From Glutamicibacter sp. MNS18 (lineage in GTDB: Bacteria; Actinomycetota; Actinomycetes; Actinomycetales; Micrococcaceae), in the NCBI RefSeq assembly GCF_026107515.2, contig NZ_JAPCHW010000001.1:474812-538811 (forward strand): 64,000 nt of DNA. The letters are read 5' to 3'. The notes below the pieces were generated by a model. That model was given only the letters and a program-made list of their open reading frames with translations, was not told the DNA's origin and made no database searches. Made by a program: the position numbers and the translations under genes. Numbering within the stretch: the first letter of the stretch is position 1; every line of letters starts with the position of its first letter. Below, in pieces: positions 34,057-42,670 of this stretch.

Positions 34057-35189
34057 AGGTCTTAGCAGCGATGTCCGGCGGGGTCGATTCGGCGGTGGCC
34101 GCGGCCCGCGCCGTCGAGGCGGGCCACGACGTGGTCGGGGTCCACCTGGCACTCTCGCGGATGCCCGGAACCCTGCGGACCGGTTCGCGCGGGTGTTGCA
34201 CCATCGAGGACTCCTCGGATGCCTGGCGGGCCTGCGACAAGCTGGGGATCCCGTTCTACGTCTGGGATTTCTCCGACCGGTTTTCCGAGGATGTGGTCGA
34301 GGACTTCATCAGCGAATACGAGGCCGGACGCACCCCCAACCCCTGCATGCGGTGCAATGAGAAAATCAAGTTCGCCGCCCTGCTGGAAAAGGCCCTGGCC
34401 CTGGGCTTTGATGCGGTCTGCACCGGACACTATGCCAAGGTCATCCGCGACCAGGACGGCAACCCGGAACTGCACCGCGCCGCGGACTGGGCCAAGGACC
34501 AGTCCTACGTGCTGGGGGTGCTGACCCACCAGCAGCTGGAACACTGCATGTTCCCCCTGGCCGAGACCCCCTCGAAGGCCCAGGTGCGTGCCGAGGCCGC
34601 CGAACGCGGGTTGACGGTGGCAAACAAGCCGGACAGCCACGACATCTGTTTCATCCCGGACGGGGACACCCGGGGCTGGCTGGCCGAACGCATCGAGATG
34701 AAGCCCGGGGTCATCGTCGACCAGGACGGCAACGAGCTCGGGGAACATCCCGGGGCGCAGGCCTTTACCGTCGGTCAGCGCAAGGGGCTGCGCCTGGGCC
34801 GTCCGGCAGCCGATGGCAAGCCACGTTTCGTGCTGGAGATCCGCCCCAAGGACAACAAGGTCATCGTCGGCCCCGAGGCGCTGCTGGCGGTGGACGAACT
34901 GCGCGGCATCCGGGTTTCCTGGGCCGGACTGCCGATCACCGAAGTAGCGGCCGGTGCCCGGTTCGACTGCATGGTACAGGTCCGCGCCCACGGGGATCCG
35001 GTGGCGGCGGTCGCCCATGTGGAACGCACCGAGCACGGAATCCCGGTGCTGGTGACCCGGTTGCTTGAACCGATGCGCGGAGTGGCCCCCGGCCAGACCA
35101 TGGTCATCTACCAGGGCAGCAGGGTCCTTGGCCAGGCCACCATCGATTCGGCCCGCTCCACCGCCTGGGATCCGGCCAAGGTCAGCTAG
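34053..35189 (+). CDS. mnmA: tRNA 2-thiouridine(34) synthase MnmA
   Basis: A 378-residue ATP-pyrophosphatase that adenylates U34 of Glu, Gln and Lys tRNAs and replaces the oxygen with sulphur. The PP-loop SGGVDS is at residues 8-13. The two redox/persulphide cysteines are C98 in NPCMRCN and C199 in [21 protein letters not shown] near residue 235 is the family signature. It receives sulphur from the coupled IscS upstream (ATGA overlap). A strong terminator follows 18 nt after the stop. Confidence 0.95.
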   Translation: MKVLAAMSGGVDSAVAAARAVEAGHDVVGVHLALSRMPGTLRTGSRGCCTIEDSSDAWRACDKLGIPFYVWDFSDRFSEDVVEDFISEYEAGRTPNPCMRCNEKIKFAALLEKALALGFDAVCTGHYAKVIRDQDGNPELHRAADWAKDQSYVLGVLTHQQLEHCMFPLAETPSKAQVRAEAAERGLTVANKPDSHDICFIPDGDTRGWLAERIEMKPGVIVDQDGNELGEHPGAQAFTVGQRKGLRLGRPAADGKPRFVLEIRPKDNKVIVGPEALLAVDELRGIRVSWAGLPITEVAAGARFDCMVQVRAHGDPVAAVAHVERTEHGIPVLVTRLLEPMRGVAPGQTMVIYQGSRVLGQATIDSARSTAWDPAKVS

Positions 35190-35206
35190 CTTTCCAATTA
35201 CCTGGG

Positions 35207-35236
35207 AAAACCCCCGTCGTACCCGGCGGGGGTTTT
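35207..35236 (+). terminator. Intrinsic terminator after mnmA
   Basis: AAAACCCCCG (35207-35216) pairs with CGGGGGTTTT (35227-35236) around a 10-nt loop; the T run is inside the right arm. Confidence 0.88.
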
Positions 35237-35388
35237 CTGCTGCCCGCAGGTACCTTGGCCGCCAATCCGGCCCGCGGCAGCGCCAACGCCGCGTCCACAA
35301 TCCCGCAACACCTCATTGACTAGCGCTCTTGAGTGTTAACCCCGGAAAGCCGGTGCCGCGGATCAACTGCGGCCCACGGAAGCGTATC

Positions 35389-35422
35389 CACATCTTGAGA
35401 TGTGAAAGATCTGTCGTATAGT
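35389..35422 (+). promoter_or_regulatory. Promoter with overlapping dyad upstream of the ABC transporter operon
   Basis: -35 TTGAGA (35395-35400), a 16-bp spacer and -10 TATAGT (35417-35422), the best sigma-70-like promoter in the window. A dyad CACATC-TTGA-GATGTG (35389-35404) covers the -35, so a repressor could block it. A long leader of about 55 nt then leads to AGAAGGAAAA and the ATG at 35486. A second weak dyad TAGTG/CACTA lies in the leader. Confidence 0.65.
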
Positions 35423-35485
35423 TGACTGAGCGTGGCGCTTATCACCCCCTAGTGTCACGGCGATCACTATGAGAAGGAAAAAGAC

Positions 35486-37117
35486 ATGACGCCAAAACTC
35501 ACCCGTCTTTCGCGCGCAGCGGTGCTGTTGACCGCCAGCGCCCTGGCACTTTCCGCCTGCACCGGCCCATCGGGCTCCACCGACGCTGACGAGGGCGGCG
35601 CCGAGACCCCGGCAGCGATCACCCTGGGCACCACCGACAAGGTCACCTCGCTGGACCCTGCCGGATCCTACGACAACGGCTCGTTCATGGTCATGAACCA
35701 GATCTATCCGTTCCTCATGAACAACGAACCTGGTAGCCCGGATCCGCTACCGGACCTGGCCGAAAGCGCGGAGTTCACCTCGCCCACGGAATTCACCGTC
35801 AAGCTCAAGCCCGGCGCCAAGTGGGCCAACGGCAACGACCTGGACTCGGCCGACGTGAAGCACAGCTTCGACCGCCAGCTGGCCATCTCCGATCCCAACG
35901 GGCCCAGCAGCCTGCTGGGCAACCTCGAGTCCGTCGAGGCTCCGGATGCCACCACCGTGGTCTTCACCCTGAAGGTCGCCAACGACCAGACCTTCCCGCA
36001 GGTGCTCTCCTCCCCGGTCGGGCCGATCGTCGATGACGAGGTCTTCCCGGCCGACGCCCTGCTCGATGACCAGGAAATCGTCTCCGCCAACGCCTTCGGC
36101 GGCCAGTACGTCATCGACTCGTACAACAAGAACAACCTGGTCTCCTTCGCCGCCAACGACGCGTACAACGGAGTCCTCGGTGCCCCGGCCAACGACCAGG
36201 CCGCCATCAAGTACTACGCCGATGCCAACAACATGAAGCTGGAAGTGCAGCAGGGCATGATCGATGTGGCCTGGCGTTCGCTGACACCGACGGACATCGA
36301 TGACCTGGAAGGCCAGGACAACCTGACCGTGCATAAGGGCCCGGGTGGCGAACTGCGCTACATCGTGTTCAACTTCGATTCCATGCCATACGGTGCCGAC
36401 ACCGCCGAGGCGGATGCCGATAAGGCCCTGGCCGTCCGCCAGGCGGCGGCGAACCTGGTGGACCGTGCGGCCATTGCCTCCGAGGTCTACAAGGACACCT
36501 ACACCCCGGCCTACTCGTTCGTTCCGCAGGGCTTCACCGGAGCCACCGAGCCGCTGAAGGAGAAGTACGGGCAGAACGGCGGACCCGATGTCGAGGCCGC
36601 CAAGAAGCTGCTGGAGGACGCCGGGGTGGATACCCCGGTCAAGCTGGCGCTGCAGTACAACCCGGACCACTACGGACCGAATTCGGGTGACGAGTACGCC
36701 ATGGTCAAGGCCCAACTGGAAACCGAGGGCCTGTTCGAGGTCGACCTGAAGTCCACCGAGTGGGTCACCTACCAGCAGCAGCGTGTCACCGATTACCCGG
36801 CCTACCAGCTGGGTTGGTTCCCGGACTACTCGGATGCCGACAACTTCTTGTCACCGTTCTTCGCCAAGGACAACTTCCTGTCCAACGGCTATGACAACGA
36901 TGCAGTGGATTCGCTGATTGCCGAACAGCGCGGTGAAGTCGACGAGGCCAAGCGTGCGGAAATGATCGGCCAGCTGCAGGACATGGTTGCCGATGACCTG
37001 TCGACCCTGCCGCTGCTGCAGGGCGCCCAGGTAGCGGTCTCCGGTAGCGATGTCCAGGGCGTGGACTCGACCCTGGATGCCTCCTTCAAGTTCCGCCTTG
37101 GCGTACTGAGCAAGTAA
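35486..37117 (+). CDS. ABC transporter substrate-binding lipoprotein, family 5 (DppA/OppA-like)
   Basis: A 543-residue lipoprotein with signal peptide and lipobox LSAC (lipid-modified C25), followed by a Ser/Asp/Glu-rich linker and an SBP_bac_5 domain binding peptides, nickel chelates or similar ligands. GTTDKVTSLDPAGSYDNGS and the C-terminal VTYQQQRVTDYPAYQLGW with PDYSDADNF are typical of oligopeptide binders. It is first in an operon with two permeases and a double ATPase. The gap to the first permease contains two stable hairpins, which may keep the binding protein more abundant than the membrane parts. A peptide-type substrate is inferred from family only. Confidence 0.92.
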   Translation: MTPKLTRLSRAAVLLTASALALSACTGPSGSTDADEGGAETPAAITLGTTDKVTSLDPAGSYDNGSFMVMNQIYPFLMNNEPGSPDPLPDLAESAEFTSPTEFTVKLKPGAKWANGNDLDSADVKHSFDRQLAISDPNGPSSLLGNLESVEAPDATTVVFTLKVANDQTFPQVLSSPVGPIVDDEVFPADALLDDQEIVSANAFGGQYVIDSYNKNNLVSFAANDAYNGVLGAPANDQAAIKYYADANNMKLEVQQGMIDVAWRSLTPTDIDDLEGQDNLTVHKGPGGELRYIVFNFDSMPYGADTAEADADKALAVRQAAANLVDRAAIASEVYKDTYTPAYSFVPQGFTGATEPLKEKYGQNGGPDVEAAKKLLEDAGVDTPVKLALQYNPDHYGPNSGDEYAMVKAQLETEGLFEVDLKSTEWVTYQQQRVTDYPAYQLGWFPDYSDADNFLSPFFAKDNFLSNGYDNDAVDSLIAEQRGEVDEAKRAEMIGQLQDMVADDLSTLPLLQGAQVAVSGSDVQGVDSTLDASFKFRLGVLSK

Positions 37118-37143
37118 GCCCTGGCCCAACCGGCGTATGCGAC

Positions 37144-37219
37144 GCCAAGGGGGCCTGCGGTGCCCGAACCGGGCAGTATCTCCGCGGGCCCCTTTGGCAT
37201 GTCAGGGAGCGTTCCCTGA
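37144..37219 (+). promoter_or_regulatory. Two consecutive hairpins in the lipoprotein-permease gap
   Basis: Outer arms 37144-37160 and 37182-37198 pair over 17 bp with two wobbles, and an inner hairpin TGCCCG-AAC-CGGGCA (37161-37175) fills the loop. A second perfect hairpin TCAGGGA-GCGT-TCCCTGA follows at 37202-37219. They lie inside an operon with no T tract. Partial termination or 3'-end protection of the upstream message is likely. Confidence 0.7.
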
Positions 37220-37257
37220 TGGCAGCAGCGCCGGAAAACCCGTCCGAAGGAACCTGA

Positions 37258-38346
37258 ATGTCCATAACCCTGCCTGTGGAAGAACCCACACCCAGTGCAC
37301 CGGAGAAGAAACGCAAGGCGCTGGGCGGCGGCTTCGCCCGCTACCTCATCACCCGCTTCCTGCTGATCTTCCCCACCATCTTCATCCTGATCACCGTCGT
37401 CTTCTTCCTGATGCGGGTGACCGGGGATCCGATCACCGCCGCCCTGGGCGGGCGGCTGACCCCGAACCAACTGGCCGAACGCATCGCCGAGGCCGGCTAC
37501 GACCGTCCGGTGCTGATCCAGTACTTCGAATACCTGGGCCAGATCCTGCGTGGCGACCTGGGCCGGACCATGACCGACAACCGTGAGGTGACCGAGGTAC
37601 TGCTGACCTACGGGGCCGCCACCTTGGAACTGTCGATCAACGCGGTGCTGGTCGCCCTGCTGATCGGTATCCCGCTGGGTCTGATCGCCGCCCGATTCCG
37701 TGACAGCTACTCGGATGCCGCCCTGCGGATCTTCGCGATCCTGGGATACGCCACCCCGGTCTTCTTCGCCGGCCTGCTGCTTAAACTCATCTTCGGTGTG
37801 TGGCTTGACTGGCTGCCGATTTCCGGGCGGGCCCAGTGGCAGACCGAACTGGCGCTGAACAACCTGGCCAGTCCCTCGGGGATCTACTGGCTGGACGCGC
37901 TACGCAGCGGCAACCTGGCCGCCTTCTGGGATGTGACCGCCCATGCGGTGCTGCCCGCCGTGGCCCTGGGCCTGCTCACCGGCGGTGTCTTCCTGCGCCT
38001 GGTCCGTACCAATGTGATCGGCACGCTGGGCCGCGAATACGTCGAGGCCGGCCGTTCCCGCGGCGTCAGCGAATACCGCCTGCTGACCAAGCACGCCTAC
38101 CGTCCGGCATTGATCCCGATCATCACCGTGATGGGCCTGCAGATCGCCATGCTGCTGGGTGGGGCCGTGCTGACCGAAACCACCTTCGAATGGTCCGGAC
38201 TCGGATTCAAGCTGGCCGAGTACCTCACCGCCCGCGACTTCGTGGCGGTGCAGGGCATTGTCGTGCTGTTGGCCGTGATCGTGGCGGTCACCAACTTCAT
38301 TGTCGATGTGGTCGCCGCACTGATCGATCCGAGAGTCAGGTTCTAG
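37258..38346 (+). CDS. ABC transporter permease (DppB-like)
   Basis: A 362-residue inner-membrane permease with about six membrane segments, the first at roughly 36-60 after a charged N-terminal 30 residues. The family start FLLIFPTIFILITVVFFLMR and the EAA loop YVEAGRSRGVSEYRLLTKHAYR (about 261-282), which docks on the ATPase, are visible. The usual GDLGRTM motif occurs near residue 100. A ribosome site GAAGGAAC precedes the ATG. The second permease starts 2 bp after the stop. Confidence 0.93.
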   Translation: MSITLPVEEPTPSAPEKKRKALGGGFARYLITRFLLIFPTIFILITVVFFLMRVTGDPITAALGGRLTPNQLAERIAEAGYDRPVLIQYFEYLGQILRGDLGRTMTDNREVTEVLLTYGAATLELSINAVLVALLIGIPLGLIAARFRDSYSDAALRIFAILGYATPVFFAGLLLKLIFGVWLDWLPISGRAQWQTELALNNLASPSGIYWLDALRSGNLAAFWDVTAHAVLPAVALGLLTGGVFLRLVRTNVIGTLGREYVEAGRSRGVSEYRLLTKHAYRPALIPIITVMGLQIAMLLGGAVLTETTFEWSGLGFKLAEYLTARDFVAVQGIVVLLAVIVAVTNFIVDVVAALIDPRVRF

Positions 38347-38348
38347 AG

Positions 38349-39335
38349 ATGGTTGCAACTACTCCCGTGAGCGAAGCGAAGATCGGCGCGCCCTGGTGGT
38401 TGCGCTTGCCGGTGGTATCGCACCTGCGCATGTCCTCCGGACTGCAGCGTGGAATGCTGATCGCCGGGCTGGCGCTAACCGCGCTGCTGCTACTCACCGC
38501 GCTGTTCGCCCCGTTGATCGCGCCCTTCGACTTCGCCCAGAACGCCGACGCCACCGGGGCCTTCCCGCGCCAAAGTGCGCCCGATGACAAGTTCATCTGG
38601 GGCACCACGGTCTCCGGGTACGATGTCTTCTCCCGCACCATGTACGGGGCCCGGACCGCGGTCTGGGTGATCGTCGCCGCGGTGCTCATGTCCATTTTCC
38701 TCGGGGTGTTCCTCGGCCTGGTCTCCGGCTACCTCGGCGGCTGGTTCGACCGTGTCATGGTGGTGCTGAACGACGCCATCTACGCCTTCCCGTCGCTGCT
38801 GCTGGCGATCGTGATGTCCATCGTGATCTCCCAGGGCCAATCCTCGCTGTTCGGCGGCATCATGGCCGCGGCGATCTCGATCACCGTGGTGTTCATCCCG
38901 CAGTACTACCGGGTGGTGCGTGCCGAGGTGATCCGCCTGAAGGCCGAGCCCTTCGTGGAATCCGCCCAGGTGATCGGCGCCAGCGGCTGGCGGGTCATGT
39001 TCACCCACCTGCTGCGCAACGCCACCCGCACCCTGCCGCTGATCTTCACCCTGAACGCCTCCGAGGCACTGTTGACGCTGGCAGGCCTGGGCTTCCTGGG
39101 CTTCGGCATCGAACCGACCGCGGCCTCCGAATGGGGTTTCGACCTGAACCGCGCCATGAGTGATGCCACCAGTGGCATCTGGTGGACCGGGCTCTTCCCG
39201 GGGCTGGCCATCGTGATGACCGTGCTGGGACTGACCCTCGTGGGCGAATCGATGAACGACCTGAACGATCCGCGGTTACGCCGGATCAGCCGCAGGAAAG
39301 CCAAACGAATGATCCAGATGGGAACCAAGGCATGA
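38349..39335 (+). CDS. ABC transporter permease (DppC-like)
   Basis: A 328-residue permease with an N-terminal tail and six predicted membrane segments (first near 35-58). The OppC-type motif FIWGTTVSGYDVFSRTMYGAR near residue 79 and the EAA loop FVESAQVIGASGWRVMFTHLL near 200 are clear. ATG at 38349, just 2 bp after the previous stop; its own stop overlaps the ATP-binding gene (ATGA at 39332). It forms the translocation pore with the DppB-like subunit. Confidence 0.93.
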   Translation: MVATTPVSEAKIGAPWWLRLPVVSHLRMSSGLQRGMLIAGLALTALLLLTALFAPLIAPFDFAQNADATGAFPRQSAPDDKFIWGTTVSGYDVFSRTMYGARTAVWVIVAAVLMSIFLGVFLGLVSGYLGGWFDRVMVVLNDAIYAFPSLLLAIVMSIVISQGQSSLFGGIMAAAISITVVFIPQYYRVVRAEVIRLKAEPFVESAQVIGASGWRVMFTHLLRNATRTLPLIFTLNASEALLTLAGLGFLGFGIEPTAASEWGFDLNRAMSDATSGIWWTGLFPGLAIVMTVLGLTLVGESMNDLNDPRLRRISRRKAKRMIQMGTKA

Positions 39336-41008
39336 GCCCTACTGACGCAGGCACCGGCAAGGTGCTGGAGGTATCCGAGCTGTCCATCGACTTCGTCACC
39401 GACTCCGGGGCGGTCCCGGCCGTGAAAGGCGTGGATTTCTCGGTCAAGGCCGGGGAGATCCTGGCCATTGTCGGCGAATCGGGATCGGGCAAGTCGGTCA
39501 CCGCCCGCACCGCGCTGGGCATCATGGCGGAGAACGGTGCCGCCCGCGGGGCGGTCTACCTGCAGGGGCAGAACATGCTCACCGCCAGCGGAGCCCAGCT
39601 GCGGGCCGCCCGTGGACGCGATGTGTCCATGGTCTTCCAGGAGCCGTCCACCGCACTGAACCCGGTGTACACCGTGGGCTGGCAGATCATGGAAGGGATC
39701 CGCGCGCACACCAGGATGAGCAAGAAGGAAGCCCGCTCCCGCGTCATCGAGGCGATGGGCCAGGTGGGCATCCCGGACCCCGAACGGCGGGTGGACTACT
39801 ACCCCCACCAGTTCTCCGGCGGACAGAAGCAGCGCGTGGTCATCGCCGCCGCACTGGCGATGAAACCCTCGCTGATCGTCGCCGATGAACCGACCACCGC
39901 CCTGGACGTGACCGTGCAGGCCGAGATCCTGGCCCTGTTGCGTGAGGTCCGTGACGAACTGGGCACCGCGATCGTGATCATCACCCACAACATGGGGGTG
40001 GTCGCCGATATCGCCGACCGGGTGATCGTCATGAACAAGGGACTGGTCGTCGAGCAGGCCGCGGCCACCACGCTTTTCGAGAACCCCGGCCAGGACTATA
40101 CCCGTTCGCTGCTGGCCGCGGTGCCGCACCTGGGACGCAACAGCGCCTCCGAGGGGCTCACCGAACGCCCGCACGCGCAAAGCAAGGTCCTGGTGGAGGC
40201 CAAGGACCTGTACATCCACTATCCCGGACGGTTGGGGGCACCGGGGTTCACCGCGGTCGACGAAGTGTCCTTCAGGATCCATGCCGGCGAAGTCTACGGC
40301 CTGGTGGGGGAGTCCGGTTCGGGCAAGACCACCATCGGACGCACCATTGCCGGGCTGAACAGGATGACCGCCGGCTCCCTGCAGGTGCTGGGCTATGAGA
40401 TGGCCGAATTCAAGGAACGAAGTTTCAAGCCGTTGCGCCAGGATATCGGATTCGTCTTCCAGGATCCGGCTGCGAGCTTCAATCCGCAGCTGACCATCGG
40501 CGAATGCGTGGCCGAACCGCTCAACGTGCACCGCGAGCTGACCCCGCGGGCCACCCGGGACAAGGTCGCGGCCTTGTTGGAATCGGTGCAACTGCCATCC
40601 TCCTACGCCGGCCGCTACCCGCATGAGCTTTCCGGAGGGCAGCGCCAGCGGGCATCGCTGGCCCGCGCCCTGGCGTTGGATCCGAAGCTGCTGATCGCCG
40701 ATGAGCCGACCAGTGCGCTGGACGTGTCGGTGCAGGCCAAGGTGCTGGAGCTGTTCAAGCAGCTGCAGCAGGAGCATGGATTCGCCGCCCTGTTCATCTC
40801 CCACGACCTGGCCGTGGTGGACATGCTGGCCAGCTGGGTCGGGGTGCTGTTACGCGGCAAGCTCGTGGAGGAGGGGTTGGGTTCCGCGGTGCTCAGTGCA
40901 CCGAAGAACCCCTACACCCAGCGCCTGATCGCCTCATTGCCCGTACCGGACCCCCGCGAGCAGGCCAAACGCCGGGCGCTGATCGAGGAGCTGAACCGGA
41001 ACAGCTGA
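39332..41008 (+). CDS. Double ATP-binding ABC transporter protein (DppD-DppF fusion)
   Basis: A 558-residue protein with two complete nucleotide-binding domains, equivalent to DppD and DppF in one chain. NBD1 (about 10-265): Walker A GESGSGKSVTA, signature FSGGQKQRV, Walker B IVADEPTTAL. NBD2 (about 285-545): Walker A GESGSGKTTIG, signature LSGGQRQRA, Walker B LIADEPTSAL. Both have oligopeptide-transporter C-terminal motifs (ENPGQDYTRSLL and APKNPYTQRLI). The start is the ATG at 39332 overlapping the permease stop rather than the upstream in-frame ATG at 39182. Last gene of the operon; a hairpin follows. Confidence 0.94.
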   Translation: MSPTDAGTGKVLEVSELSIDFVTDSGAVPAVKGVDFSVKAGEILAIVGESGSGKSVTARTALGIMAENGAARGAVYLQGQNMLTASGAQLRAARGRDVSMVFQEPSTALNPVYTVGWQIMEGIRAHTRMSKKEARSRVIEAMGQVGIPDPERRVDYYPHQFSGGQKQRVVIAAALAMKPSLIVADEPTTALDVTVQAEILALLREVRDELGTAIVIITHNMGVVADIADRVIVMNKGLVVEQAAATTLFENPGQDYTRSLLAAVPHLGRNSASEGLTERPHAQSKVLVEAKDLYIHYPGRLGAPGFTAVDEVSFRIHAGEVYGLVGESGSGKTTIGRTIAGLNRMTAGSLQVLGYEMAEFKERSFKPLRQDIGFVFQDPAASFNPQLTIGECVAEPLNVHRELTPRATRDKVAALLESVQLPSSYAGRYPHELSGGQRQRASLARALALDPKLLIADEPTSALDVSVQAKVLELFKQLQQEHGFAALFISHDLAVVDMLASWVGVLLRGKLVEEGLGSAVLSAPKNPYTQRLIASLPVPDPREQAKRRALIEELNRNS

Positions 41009-41020
41009 CCGGCCATCCGA

Positions 41021-41054
41021 TGGACCCGTCGACAACATCCTGTCGGCGGGTCCA
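41021..41054 (+). terminator. Terminator of the ABC transporter operon
   Basis: TGGACCCG...GACA (41021-41034) pairs with TGTC...CGGGTCCA (41041-41054) around a 6-nt loop with one bulge. Outer GAT/ATC sequences could extend the stem. No strong T tract. Confidence 0.7.
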
Positions 41055-41089
41055 AAGTCATCGAATGCGTACTATGACCACGGTGGAAG

Positions 41090-41095
41090 TAAACT
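41090..41095 (+). promoter_or_regulatory. Putative -10 box of a leaderless chorismate mutase transcript
   Basis: TAAACT is followed by GGGCGC and then the ATG at 41102, the same 6-nt spacing as in the other leaderless candidates. No ribosome site. Confidence 0.45.
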
Positions 41096-41101
41096 GGGCG
41101 C

Positions 41102-41473
41102 ATGAGCGAGCCGAATAACAATACCGAGGCCACGGACTTCGACCCGCACTCAAGTTCCCTGCGCGGCGAGGTTGAGCAAAGCGTGTTGGAGGAGCTGTAT
41201 TCCATCCGTGGCAGCATCGACAATTATGATGCCCAGCTGGTTTACCTGCTGGCCGAGCGTTTCAAGGCGACCCAGCGGGTCGGACACCTGAAGGCCCGGC
41301 ACCAGCTGCCGCCGAGCGATCCCAATCGGGAGAAGTCGCAGATCGAGCGCCTGCGCCAGCTGGCCCGCGAAGCGCACCTCGACCCGGAATTCGCCGAGAA
41401 GGTCCTGAACTTCATCATTTCCGAGGTCATCCGCCACCACCAGAACATCTCGGAATCACACCACAATGGATAA
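41102..41473 (+). CDS. Chorismate mutase (AroQ class)
   Basis: A 123-residue all-helical chorismate mutase converting chorismate to prephenate for Phe and Tyr synthesis. After an acidic N-terminal 28 residues, the AroQ core IRGSIDNYDAQLVYLLAERF is followed by ATQRVGHLKARHQLPPSD and helix 3 ending FIISEVIRHHQ. The substrate-binding Arg, Lys and Arg/Glu positions appear conserved. No signal peptide, so it is cytosolic, unlike exported Rv1885c. It overlaps the next gene by 8 bp. Confidence 0.92.
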   Translation: MSEPNNNTEATDFDPHSSSLRGEVEQSVLEELYSIRGSIDNYDAQLVYLLAERFKATQRVGHLKARHQLPPSDPNREKSQIERLRQLAREAHLDPEFAEKVLNFIISEVIRHHQNISESHHNG

Positions 41474-42530
41474 CCCGCCGACATCCGATGCCGTGGCCGC
41501 GGCCGAGGAGTCGGTGCACGTCACCTGCCATGCCGCCTTTGCCGGCAAGGAAGCCCTGGAGGTGCACCGTGTCGTGCGCGGGGAATTGGGCGAACCGAAC
41601 CTTGCGGTGTTGCCCGAACTACCCGAGCGCGGGATCTGGGCCGAACCGGTCGCCCGTAGCGCCGCGCTGATCACTGAACTCGGCTTCGACCTGCAACCGC
41701 ATGGGTGGCGTGTGGGCGTAGCGGACGGGATCGACGCCCGCCGGGCCCGTTCGCTGCTGCGCAGCGACGAGAACCTGCTGGCCGACGTGATCGGAGCGGA
41801 GAAGTCCGTCTCACGGCGCATCAAGCTCTCCATCATGGGCCCCTGGACGCTGGCAGCCAACCTGTACCTGTCCAATGGCGAGCGCGTGATCAGCGATCAC
41901 GGGGCCCGCCGCGATGTCATCCAGGCCTACACCCATGGACTGGGGGACTGGCTCACCCGGGTGCGGCGCATCACCTCGCTGGAACACTTCACCCTGCAGT
42001 TGTGCGAAGAGCAGTTGCCGGCGGTCCTGGACGGAACCATACCCACCGTCAGCGGCTACCGGACCCTGCGCTCGCTACCACGGCAGGAGGTGCGTACGGG
42101 GTTGAAGGAATTGGTCGAAACCATCGAAACCGAACACCAGGTGTCCTGGATCAGTGGCCTGCCGCAAGCCGACCCGAAGTGGCGCGAGCGCGTGGATCTG
42201 CTGGAGCAGGCCGGAATCACCGGGATGATCTTCGATCCGCGGACACTGGATTACCGACAATGGGAGCGGATGGCCGGACTGGTTGAGTCCGGTGGCCAGG
42301 TCTTCCTGGAGGCATTGGACCCCGCGCAGCGACCGCCGGGCGTGGTCCAAGGGGTCAAGGACCTCCTCAAACCATGGCGCACGCTGGGCCTTGAACCGGC
42401 CACACTCTCCGCCTTGCGGCTGATGCCACGTGGGGATTTCCGCACCAGCAGTCCCGGTGAGGTCCTTCGCTGCCTGCAAAGCCTCACCGGTTATGCCCAA
42501 GCCCTTGAGCAAACACGGATCGACGCCTAG
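41466..42530 (+). CDS. MetE C-terminal-like (UROD/MetE) protein, probably not a methionine synthase
   Basis: A 354-residue TIM-barrel protein resembling cobalamin-independent methionine synthase (Rv3015c type). The zinc ligands of MetE (HxC and a distant Cys) are not visible in the expected C-terminal strands; WISGLPQADPKW occupies that region. The family N-terminal glycine loop is also altered to VTCHAAFAGKEALE. A family stretch such as KLSIMGPWTLAANLYLSNGER is present. It is usually encoded between mnmA and ligA in actinobacteria; here it follows chorismate mutase and no ligA is seen. Function unknown; calling it methionine synthase would be unsafe. Confidence 0.8.
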   Translation: MDNPPTSDAVAAAEESVHVTCHAAFAGKEALEVHRVVRGELGEPNLAVLPELPERGIWAEPVARSAALITELGFDLQPHGWRVGVADGIDARRARSLLRSDENLLADVIGAEKSVSRRIKLSIMGPWTLAANLYLSNGERVISDHGARRDVIQAYTHGLGDWLTRVRRITSLEHFTLQLCEEQLPAVLDGTIPTVSGYRTLRSLPRQEVRTGLKELVETIETEHQVSWISGLPQADPKWRERVDLLEQAGITGMIFDPRTLDYRQWERMAGLVESGGQVFLEALDPAQRPPGVVQGVKDLLKPWRTLGLEPATLSALRLMPRGDFRTSSPGEVLRCLQSLTGYAQALEQTRIDA

Positions 42531-42533
42531 GTT

Positions 42534-42574
42534 ACACGCCCAAGCTCCGGGGCCACCGGGGGAAACCGGCGTGT
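42534..42574 (+). terminator. Possible terminator after the MetE-like gene
   Basis: ACACGCC (42534-42540) can pair with GGCGTGT (42568-42574) across a GC-rich loop that has its own CCGG pairings. TTCTC follows. Weak. Confidence 0.4.
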
Positions 42575-42597
42575 TCTCATGTATCTTAAGAACAATG

Positions 42598-42614
42598 GGG
42601 TAAAGAACTTACCC
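42598..42614. promoter_or_regulatory. Dyad upstream of mtrA
   Basis: GGGTAA-agaac-TTACCC is a perfect 6-bp dyad 57 bp before the mtrA start, just ahead of a TATGCT (42619-42624) that may be the -10. It could be a regulator site. It does not match the GTCACA repeats reported for MtrA. Confidence 0.4.
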
Positions 42615-42670
42615 GGCGGTATGCTGTGCTCGTGCCATGCACCGATATGTTGGTTTCAGGGGGAAGTTGA

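Noticed and set aside
38906-40804. 632-codon antisense open frame opposite the ABC transporter ATPase
   Set aside because: The strand opposite strongly conserved Walker and signature motifs; its product is low-complexity Gly/His/Gln.
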